From assembly GCA_945872325.1 (NCBI GenBank), contig CAMBZY010000282.1, forward strand, positions 1 through 5,032: DNA of 5,032 bases. The letters are read 5' to 3'. The notes below the pieces were generated by a model. The model was not told the DNA's origin, did not search any database, and saw only the letters and a program-made list of their open reading frames with translations. Positions within the stretch are counted from its first letter, which is position 1. The number at the start of each line of letters is the position of its first letter. This document shows, piece after piece, positions 1-5,032 of the stretch. This stretch comes from Candidatus Kuenenia stuttgartensis (GTDB lineage Bacteria; Planctomycetota; Planctomycetia; Isosphaerales; Isosphaeraceae). The translations under genes and the position numbers were made by a program.

Positions 1-842
1 AGCCAGATTTTGAATTTGGATTTGTCAGTCCATTTGCCTCGAGCGTCACGCTTCAGGTGGGCTGGATCATAACCGGCCTCGGCCACAACCGATGTCAGGT
101 AATCAAATCCGGAGAGATCGGCATTGTTGCTAAGTGCATCTGACAGATGGATTTCGGTCAGTCGTGGATCGAGCAGGGTGGTGGCATAGATCACAAAATC
201 AGGTTTGAATTTACGAACAGAGCGGCGGTAGGTCGCCAGTCGCTGGGTTGGCGAATAAGCAGCTACGGCGAAGTTCAAAATCTCGAAATGGCGGTTGTCG
301 CCCCTGGCCCTGGCCTGTTCGTTGAGCCAGTCTTCAAGCCGATTTTCGTAAGTGTCGCTTGTGGCCACGCCCCAGCCCATGTCCATCGAAGCGCCCAGAA
401 GGGCCACCCGAACGGTATTGGCTGGCTTTTCGAGGGTGACGGCCCTGTCGCGCATCCGGAAGCTGTTGGTCGTAAAGTTCTTGCCAAACAGGGATCGTGA
501 GACGTTTGGTGAAAGGATGAACTGAACGATATCGTGGGTGACCAGTTGCGAGACCCCACTGTCCGCAAAATGGACCCAGTCCGTGGGCTGACCGACCAGG
601 CTTTGCTCCAGGGCACCAGCGGCCGGGTCGGATGTTCCGATCAGCCCTTCATAATAGCCTGCCGATTCACGCCCTTGTTCAGGCGACTTCAAGGCGTGTT
701 TGATCACTCGCCCTTTGGCCCACGAAACGGGCATGTCGTAGAGCCCAAAGAAGATCAATCCAATCGTGACAGTCAGCCTAAAGCCAATGCTGCCAGCGAT
801 TTGGGAGAGTCGCGATAACTTTTTGGTCGACGGTCTGATCAT
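1..842 (-). CDS. SGNH/GDSL hydrolase-like protein, second tandem paralog (3' end outside window)
   Basis: The frame opens with ATG at 842 and stays open for 280 codons to the left edge, so the C-terminus is missing. One hydrophobic segment at residues about 17-35, after a basic N-terminus (RPSTKK), suggests a membrane anchor or uncleaved signal. A TNSFRMRDR motif (125-133) precedes the SGNH core. Block I is VALLGASMDMGWGV, with the candidate nucleophile Ser152. A block II-like stretch NFAVAAYSP follows at 190-198, then a strand FVIYATTLLD. The block V Asp/His lies beyond the edge. The protein aligns along its whole visible length with the upstream neighbour: GYYE, the DI...L.P.V segment, TNS..RDR, LLG.S...GWGV, NF.V..SP and YATT/YEATT. 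The two are therefore tandem duplicates. Compared with the neighbour, GDS has become GAS and the block II Gly has become Ala. The start overlaps the upstream stop as ATGA, indicating translational coupling. The likely role is as partner of the MBOAT acyltransferase in glycan O-acylation, with the exact reaction unknown. Confidence 0.85.
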   Translation of the reverse strand, partial: MIRPSTKKLSRLSQIAGSIGFRLTVTIGLIFFGLYDMPVSWAKGRVIKHALKSPEQGRESAGYYEGLIGTSDPAAGALEQSLVGQPTDWVHFADSGVSQLVTHDIVQFILSPNVSRSLFGKNFTTNSFRMRDRAVTLEKPANTVRVALLGASMDMGWGVATSDTYENRLEDWLNEQARARGDNRHFEILNFAVAAYSPTQRLATYRRSVRKFKPDFVIYATTLLDPRLTEIHLSDALSNNADLSGFDYLTSVVAEAGYDPAHLKRDARGKWTDKSKFKIW

Positions 843-2032
843 GGTGCTTTCCCTGACGATTTCAGACGACTCTGAAGTTCGGGCCATTGTGCGAGCTGAT
901 CGGCCCAACTTTTGGCGATCAATTGATGCCCCAGCACATTCGGGTGATAATCGCCCGGTGCAATCGCTAACTCATCCTGATTCTGACCGTCATAAACATC
1001 AGAAAGATCCACAACCAGATCAAATCCAGAGGAATGGGCTTTGGCGAGCAGAGCCCGTTTCTCTGCCTTCGAAAGATTCGCACCTACGCGTGGGATCAGT
1101 ACAAAAGCCACTGGCAGACTACGTTTATGACAACTTTCCACAATATGCTGATAAACCCCTTCGACAATCGTCCAGCTCCATGGAAGCAGGGCATCGCGAT
1201 TTTCCGTGCGAGAGGCTGTCGCCTGAACACCTGTCTTCTTCAGGGTTTCGGCGTAGAGAGGGTCGTCTGATCCAAGCCCTTTGGTCAGCAGATAAGCCAA
1301 CCTGTGAGCATCCCAGCCAGGGTCGCTCGTGGTGGCTTCATAAACCATCAGATCAAACTCCGTATCTTTCCTAGCCGTCTCAAAGTGTTTCCAGCGGGCT
1401 CCCGGCGAATGGCCTGGCACAGAAAAGTTCCAGACCTCCACGGATTGGCCATCACCTGTTTCTTGATTTAACTGGGTCTCCCAAAGCTCCTCAAACCGCT
1501 CGGCTCTAGTCACACCCCATCCACAAGCGATGGAGTCGCCTAAAAGAGCGATTCGCAACGTGTTATCAGGCTTGTCTTTAGGGTATTCTCTGTCGCGCAG
1601 GCCAAGGCTGTTGGTCTCCCATCGGGTCCCATAGGCAAAGGTCGCGACGGACGGCTTCAGGACATACTCGCGAATGTCGTTCGTGTTCATGACCGGCCGG
1701 GTTGCCACCTCGGCAAGGTGCATGTTCATGACCTCGGAAGGAGGTTCGTTTGGGGTTTGAGCCAGCGACCCTAAACTCCGGTTCGTCTCCAGCAAAGCTT
1801 CATAATAGCCACGTTCGTTGGTCTCATAATCCGCCCGATTCAGGCCGGTTCGTTTAAGAACTTCCCGAAACCGGATCACCTCAGTGGGTAACAATGGCTC
1901 GGGTATGGCGGAAAAGCTGGTCGCAACCAACGAAAACAGGACGATCTGAATCCCACCGATGGCTTGGAACCGGGTGACATTCAGGCTCAGGAATCGACGA
2001 GGAAAGCCTTTGCTGGATAAGATGTTGTGCAT
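839..2032 (-). CDS. Membrane-anchored SGNH/GDSL hydrolase-like protein, AlgJ/DltD-type partner of MBOAT
   Basis: This 397-residue protein has one hydrophobic segment at about 25-43 after a basic N-terminus, so the catalytic domain should face the periplasm or cell exterior. A TNSLGLRDRE motif (about 140-149) precedes the SGNH core. Block I is IALLGDSIACGWGV, with Ser167 as nucleophile. Block II is NFSVPGHSPG, with Gly207 as probable oxyanion-hole residue. Block V is GDYHPNVLGH, with Asp361 and His363 completing a catalytic pair. A clear block III Asn is not visible; the aligned region reads YEATTSDPGWD. In AlgJ/AlgX, PatB and DltD systems such proteins complete transfer of an acyl group from an MBOAT protein to an extracytoplasmic glycan. 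ATG at 2032 was chosen because GGTGA sits 5 nt upstream. An in-frame ATG at 2044 would add four residues (MVRL) and overlap the MBOAT stop by 7 nt. The frame stays open to 2329, but that stretch lies inside the MBOAT gene and its translation has no SGNH or membrane character. The stop overlaps the next ATG by 4 nt. Confidence 0.9.
   Translation of the reverse strand: MHNILSSKGFPRRFLSLNVTRFQAIGGIQIVLFSLVATSFSAIPEPLLPTEVIRFREVLKRTGLNRADYETNERGYYEALLETNRSLGSLAQTPNEPPSEVMNMHLAEVATRPVMNTNDIREYVLKPSVATFAYGTRWETNSLGLRDREYPKDKPDNTLRIALLGDSIACGWGVTRAERFEELWETQLNQETGDGQSVEVWNFSVPGHSPGARWKHFETARKDTEFDLMVYEATTSDPGWDAHRLAYLLTKGLGSDDPLYAETLKKTGVQATASRTENRDALLPWSWTIVEGVYQHIVESCHKRSLPVAFVLIPRVGANLSKAEKRALLAKAHSSGFDLVVDLSDVYDGQNQDELAIAPGDYHPNVLGHQLIAKSWADQLAQWPELQSRLKSSGKAP
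850..854 (-). promoter_or_regulatory. Ribosome binding site for the second SGNH gene
   Basis: AGGGA lies 7 nt upstream of the ATG at 842, inside the last codons of the preceding gene. It supports that ATG as the start and fits reinitiation or coupled translation across the ATGA overlap. Confidence 0.55.
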
Positions 2033-2037
2033 CAGTC

Positions 2038-2042
2038 TCACC
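2038..2042 (-). promoter_or_regulatory. Ribosome binding site for the first SGNH gene, overlapping the MBOAT stop codon
   Basis: GGTGA, which matches the 3' part of the full Shine-Dalgarno AGGAGGTGA, includes the MBOAT stop TGA and lies 5 nt before the ATG at 2032. It favours that start over the ATG at 2044, whose upstream bases show no purine-rich site. Planctomycetes do not always use strong Shine-Dalgarno sites, so the support is moderate. Confidence 0.4.
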
Positions 2043-3462
2043 ATCCGCTCAGGCCACGTCGCATCATGCTGAACCAGTCGACCACCGAAGGGCTTGACCA
2101 GAGCGACCACAGCAAAGTGATCGAGAGAATCATTCCGCAAATGCTTGCTACGTAACGTGCTTGTGCAATCAGACCGGTGGTGGCCACTTTGGCCGTTGGC
2201 TTGCGGCGGGCATCGAGCTGAACATTCACCAGCACCATTCCGCCCAGAATGCCCCAGAACATGGCATCCGTCACGCTGAATCCCCAGTGCCCCCTCAGCC
2301 AGAACGACTGCCAGGCATGAAGCGCCCATGTTGCCACAAACACAGCCACCGTTGCACCTGCCAGAGCCACGTTTTGAGGACGCTTGCGGAGCCGGAAAAA
2401 GACGGGATTAAAGACCGTCTTGACCATGAAATCTTTCCAGTAAATATTGATCCGCCGCCAATAGTCTGTAAAGCTATGCGCCATAAGGTATTTGTTGTGC
2501 GTGTCGGGCATATGGTGCCCAAACAGGTGCAGAACCCCACAGGCGATGTGGAACTGGCCGGACACCCGCAGATATAGCAGGTAATTACAGGCCAGATAAG
2601 CACCCAGAGTGGCCAGCCCTTTAACATCCTGCGGACGGATCAGAAGTTCATGATACACAAGACGATAGGCCAGCAGGTGGGTTGTCCCTACGAACATCAT
2701 GTGCAGGCCGCGGCGGCGGGTTTCGACGATGTCTTTGGAGAAAAATCCGCGCTGAAGTGTGCGGTAATCGACCACCGGAAAGTGCAGGAAGCACCAGTTT
2801 GGCAGGATCAGGAAATAGGAGGCCGCATCGGTCAGAGTCTCTTTGGTTTTGGCATGTTTGAGCTCATACATATAGAGCATGAGCCGGAACATCAGCATCG
2901 TTCCAGCCACCGGCCAGAAGGTGGGCGGAAGAGCGCCCAATCCACCATAAGATTTGATAATTGCAAGACTTACGGCTATTGCAGCGAGTGTCCCGGCACG
3001 AACTTGCCAGGTCAACCGGCTGGTACGTGCCAGAGCCACCATGGCTGAGGTAAAACCGAGCACACAGATTGCCGTGTCTCGGCCATAAATACAGGCCATT
3101 CCAATGATTGCAGCCAGAGAGAGCGTCGGCTTCTTGAGCCGGAACGGAACCAGTTCATAGACGGGCAGGGCGGCCAGAGTGGTCCAGAGCACAATCTCAA
3201 ACGCCCGGCCTTCCACCCGATAAATGTGGGCCACAGCCGCCAGTAGTCCCAGATAGATCCAGACCGATACGAAGGCCCAGAAATCTTTTCGAGCGTGCTT
3301 CGGCCGGCCTTGATCCATCCGCTCATACCACTTCAGACTTGGCTCTGCTTCAGAAACAGGCTGATAAGTCTGGTGAAGGGGCGGATTATGGCTGGTGCGT
3401 GACCGGTTGGCAGTCGCATTTGACGGATCAGATTGGCGTGGATGAATCGATGTCTCGACCAC
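2038..3462 (-). CDS. MBOAT-family membrane-bound O-acyltransferase (AlgI/PatA/DltB-like)
   Basis: This polytopic protein of 474 residues has roughly ten hydrophobic segments, from about residue 61 to 455. The MBOAT signature region is clear. SGQFHIACGVLHLFG (about 301-315) matches the family pattern SG..D.A.G...L.G. FTDYWRRINIYWKDF (about 331-345) matches the (F)WRRWHISL..W pattern of AlgI and DltB. WALHAWQSFWLRG (about 379-391) carries the candidate catalytic His382. The stretch PNWCFLHFPVVDYRT (about 221-235) corresponds to the FFP...GPI-like region. Length is near the usual 400-520 residues. Family members pass an acyl group, usually acetyl, across the cytoplasmic membrane to an exported glycan; the donor and acceptor here are unknown. 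It is first in an operon with two SGNH partners. The start is uncertain. GTG at 3462 has a GAGGGA site. GTG at 3477 would add five residues and is the outermost possibility, since an in-frame TGA lies slightly further upstream. ATG at 3318 would remove a hydrophilic, Ser/Pro/Thr-rich N-terminal stretch of 48 residues that may not be translated. Confidence 0.92.
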   Translation of the reverse strand: MVETSIHPRQSDPSNATANRSRTSHNPPLHQTYQPVSEAEPSLKWYERMDQGRPKHARKDFWAFVSVWIYLGLLAAVAHIYRVEGRAFEIVLWTTLAALPVYELVPFRLKKPTLSLAAIIGMACIYGRDTAICVLGFTSAMVALARTSRLTWQVRAGTLAAIAVSLAIIKSYGGLGALPPTFWPVAGTMLMFRLMLYMYELKHAKTKETLTDAASYFLILPNWCFLHFPVVDYRTLQRGFFSKDIVETRRRGLHMMFVGTTHLLAYRLVYHELLIRPQDVKGLATLGAYLACNYLLYLRVSGQFHIACGVLHLFGHHMPDTHNKYLMAHSFTDYWRRINIYWKDFMVKTVFNPVFFRLRKRPQNVALAGATVAVFVATWALHAWQSFWLRGHWGFSVTDAMFWGILGGMVLVNVQLDARRKPTAKVATTGLIAQARYVASICGMILSITLLWSLWSSPSVVDWFSMMRRGLSGW

Positions 3463-3467
3463 GGCGT

Positions 3468-3473
3468 TCCCTC
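3468..3473 (-). promoter_or_regulatory. Ribosome binding site for the MBOAT gene
   Basis: GAGGGA ends 5 nt before the GTG at 3462 (7 nt from its GAGG core). No comparable site precedes the GTG at 3477 or the ATG at 3318, so this site decides the start call, with the caveat that non-Shine-Dalgarno starts are common in this phylum. Confidence 0.4.
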
Positions 3474-3584
3474 GCACGAGCTCGAACTTCAGAAGTCTGT
3501 CTTGAGTGAGAGGCCCTCAAATCGCCGATCAAAATCCATGATCACAGCGCATTTTCAGTCAGCGAGAGCCCTTTCAATCCGCGA

Positions 3585-3613
3585 ATTTCACCCGAAGTTG
3601 CCTAAACTGTCAA
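3585..3613 (-). promoter_or_regulatory. Sigma70-like promoter for the MBOAT-SGNH-SGNH operon
   Basis: On the minus strand a perfect -35 hexamer TTGACA (3613-3608) is followed by exactly 17 nt and a -10-like TGAAAT (3590-3585, 4 of 6 matches to TATAAT). Transcription would begin near 3578, giving a leader of roughly 115 nt before the GTG at 3462. The position in the only sizeable gap of the window, facing the operon, supports the call. It implies that the operon is transcribed separately from the phosphoesterase gene upstream. Confidence 0.5.
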
Positions 3614-3615
3614 CC

Positions 3616-3660
3616 CGAATCGCTTTCGCTTGAAAGCCCTGGATTTGGTCGCTGGATTCG
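3616..3660 (-). repeat. Cluster of short inverted and direct repeats upstream of the -35 box
   Basis: A 6-bp inverted repeat GCTTTC/GAAAGC with a 4-nt loop lies at 3622-3637. CGAATC (3616-3621) and GATTCG (3655-3660) form an outer inverted pair around it. CTGGATT occurs twice as a direct repeat (3639-3645 and 3652-3658, 13 nt start to start; plus-strand reading). The cluster ends 2 nt upstream of the -35 hexamer, where a regulator could bind. No T-run follows the small hairpin on the minus strand, so it is not a canonical intrinsic terminator for the phosphoesterase gene. Whether it has any function is unknown. Confidence 0.3.
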
Positions 3661-3721
3661 CTTCTTGTTTAGGAAATGACCTCTCGAACGACCAAAACCG
3701 CGGACACTCATTTTCACTGAC

Positions 3722-5032
3722 TCACTCGTCGTCGTCACTCAACATCCGCCGACGTTCCTCTTCCTCTTCTTCCTCATCCTCTTCAAACTGCCCCGGCGCA
3801 TCGCCTTCACGGCCCGGATAAGGCATCGTATCACCATGCATCGTGTACCAGTTGATCCGGTTCAGCCAGTATGGATCAGCAGCATCCAGGTGGCTCCAGT
3901 CCAGCTCCAACGTCTTATCCATCCAGTATTTATCGAGAGCCGTCATTTTCTTGCCGGCTGAACCCGGATTGCGTTCGGCCAGATCAATGTTGTTCATGAC
4001 CTTCGAATATGGCCGCAAATCGGCTTGATCGGTAAAACAAGCCTCCATCGGATTAGCCATCGCATCAAACCGGTTCATCGGAGGCAGCCCCAGCATCAAT
4101 TCCATCGAGCGAATCATGCTGACCGTCGTTTGAAACGTCGAATCCACATAACCCCTGCGTGTATAAGGGCTGATCGCCATAAACACGGTCCGGTGCCCGT
4201 CCACGTGGTCAGGGCCCGACTGGGCATCGTCCTCAATCACCATAATGCAAGTTTTGGCCCACTCAGGGCTCTTGCTCACCGCCTCAATAATCCGCCCAAG
4301 AGCCAGATCGTTGTCCGCCATCATCGCCCTTGGAGTCGGATATTTCGGATCCGCTCCCTCGCCGTGATCGCTCGGCAAACTTAATATCATCAGGTTCGGA
4401 ACCTTCTTATCCTTGCTCATCTGATCGTAATCGGCAATGAATTTATCGGCCCTGTCCTGATCGCTCTGCCAGAGCGGCCAATACATATAATTCGGGTGCG
4501 TAAATGGTTTCAATCGAGGGATCGCAGTCACGGCATGAAATTGAAACTTGCCGGTCTTGTTCTGGCGATCTTCCCACACTTCAAACCAGTCCTTGGGGGC
4601 CGGTGAAACGTGATTCTTCTCGTCATCACAAAATTCGCCATAAACGCGAACGGTTTTATTGTGATCCAGCACGTTATCCCAAATCGCTCCGCCTGATGAA
4701 ATGCCCATGGCGTCCGTTCCATCGTCAGGATATGTGCGTGAATATCCGACATAAAAATGCTCGAGATATTCCGTCGCCATCGCCTGAGTGCTCCAGGCGT
4801 GCCCGTCGGCTGAATTCGTACCGGAAACATATCCATTATCGAATAATGTAAACTCGGTCGCCAGCTTCTGGTGATTCGGCATCACCTTCGCACCAAGGCT
4901 CGCCAGCTTCGGATCACCATTGCCCTGCGGCAGATCACCAAAAACCTCGTCGTATGTGCGATTTTCTTTAATAATATAAATCACATGCTCAATACCCCCG
5001 TTATACACCTTCAGGGCAGGCTTTCTGGCCGA
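3722..5032 (-). CDS. Phosphoesterase-family protein (AcpA / phospholipase C-like), C-terminal catalytic part; 5' end outside window
   Basis: The frame is open from the right edge and ends in TGA at 3724-3722, giving 436 visible residues. Numbering from the first visible codon, HVIYIIKENRTYDEVFGDL (about 16-34) holds the ENR(S/T)(F/Y)D motif, with Thr26 at the nucleophile position used by AcpA and PlcH-type enzymes. Further conserved patches are NSADGHAW (73-80), LPSDHGEG (219-226) and EDDAQSGPDHVDGHRT (267-282), whose Asp and His residues are probable metal ligands. The family cleaves phosphomonoesters or phosphodiesters, usually outside the cytoplasm. The short lead-in before the motif and the whole arrangement resemble planctomycete proteins in which a YncE-like beta-propeller precedes this domain, so a propeller may lie beyond the edge. 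GTG at 5008 is in frame but coding continues upstream of it, so it is not taken as the start. The C-terminus carries an unusual run of ten acidic residues, then RRR and SDDDE. It is probably not cotranscribed with the MBOAT operon. Confidence 0.88.
   Translation of the reverse strand, partial: SARKPALKVYNGGIEHVIYIIKENRTYDEVFGDLPQGNGDPKLASLGAKVMPNHQKLATEFTLFDNGYVSGTNSADGHAWSTQAMATEYLEHFYVGYSRTYPDDGTDAMGISSGGAIWDNVLDHNKTVRVYGEFCDDEKNHVSPAPKDWFEVWEDRQNKTGKFQFHAVTAIPRLKPFTHPNYMYWPLWQSDQDRADKFIADYDQMSKDKKVPNLMILSLPSDHGEGADPKYPTPRAMMADNDLALGRIIEAVSKSPEWAKTCIMVIEDDAQSGPDHVDGHRTVFMAISPYTRRGYVDSTFQTTVSMIRSMELMLGLPPMNRFDAMANPMEACFTDQADLRPYSKVMNNIDLAERNPGSAGKKMTALDKYWMDKTLELDWSHLDAADPYWLNRINWYTMHGDTMPYPGREGDAPGQFEEDEEEEEEERRRMLSDDDE
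3755..3784. repeat. Low-complexity pyrimidine tract encoding the acidic tail
   Basis: The plus strand carries an almost pure T/C stretch built on TTCCTC units, interrupted by a single A. On the minus strand it is a GA-rich tract that encodes the glutamate run near the C-terminus of the phosphoesterase. Nearby at 3728-3736 is a short GTC triplet run encoding the Asp residues of the terminal SDDDE. In-frame triplet or hexamer slippage could lengthen or shorten the tail without a frameshift. Confidence 0.6.

Noticed and set aside
766..1374. Plus-strand open frame of 202 codons.
   Set aside because: It is antisense to the well-supported SGNH genes, and its translation shows no recognisable domain. 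The minus-strand reading has family motifs throughout.
2045..2329. In-frame upstream extension of the first SGNH gene, which would give a 496-residue protein.
   Set aside because: The stretch lies wholly inside the MBOAT gene in another frame, and its translation is Cys/His/Gly-rich with no membrane or SGNH character. The anchor segment and a plausible RBS lie at the 2032/2044 starts.
3622..3637. Hairpin GCTTTC/GAAAGC as an intrinsic terminator of the phosphoesterase gene.
   Set aside because: The stem is only 6 bp with mixed composition and is not followed by a T-run in the direction of transcription.
3610..3711. Minus-strand small open frame of 33 codons just after the phosphoesterase stop.
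   Set aside because: It has no convincing RBS, ends in the promoter -35 region and shows no domain or membrane segment, so chance is the simpler explanation.
3433..3821. Two plus-strand open frames of 66 and 63 codons spanning the gap.
   Set aside because: They overlap the ends of two real minus-strand genes. The second is dominated by a serine run that is only the antisense of the acidic tail tract, and neither has family features.
5006..5008. GTG as the start of the phosphoesterase gene.
   Set aside because: The frame continues to the window edge without a stop, and starting here would leave the catalytic domain without any export signal, which is unlikely for the family.

Overview
The window reads as chromosomal DNA of a planctomycete. 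This is inferred from the gene families and moderate GC content, not from any marker gene; Planctopirus, Rubinisphaera and Schlesneria-type genomes would all fit. All real coding capacity lies on the minus strand, so transcription runs from high to low coordinates. The long plus-strand open frames are antisense shadows.

From right to left, positions 5032-3722 hold the 3' part of a phosphoesterase-family (PF04185-type, AcpA / phospholipase C-like) gene. It enters the window just upstream of its catalytic ENRTYD motif and ends in a striking acidic tail. A gap of about 259 nt (3463-3721) follows. It contains a near-consensus sigma70-like promoter (TTGACA, 17 nt, TGAAAT) pointing left, plus short inverted and direct repeats just upstream of it.

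That promoter leads into a tightly packed three-gene unit. The first gene is a multi-pass MBOAT-family O-acyltransferase (2038-3462). The second is a membrane-anchored SGNH/GDSL-hydrolase-like protein (839-2032). The third is a paralogous SGNH-like protein that runs off the left edge (1-842). The MBOAT and first SGNH genes abut or overlap, depending on the start codon. The two SGNH genes overlap by 4 nt (ATGA). MBOAT plus SGNH pairs resemble AlgI with AlgJ/AlgX, PatA with PatB, and DltB with DltD: the MBOAT protein moves an acyl group across the membrane and the SGNH protein places it on an extracytoplasmic glycan. The likely job is O-acylation (probably acetylation) of an exported or cell-surface polysaccharide. 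The substrate cannot be read from this window.

The most notable point is that the module carries two tandem SGNH paralogs. The second has diverged at active-site-proximal positions (GAS instead of GDS; block II glycine replaced by alanine), which suggests duplication followed by specialisation. I see no mobile element, CRISPR array, tRNA or rRNA.
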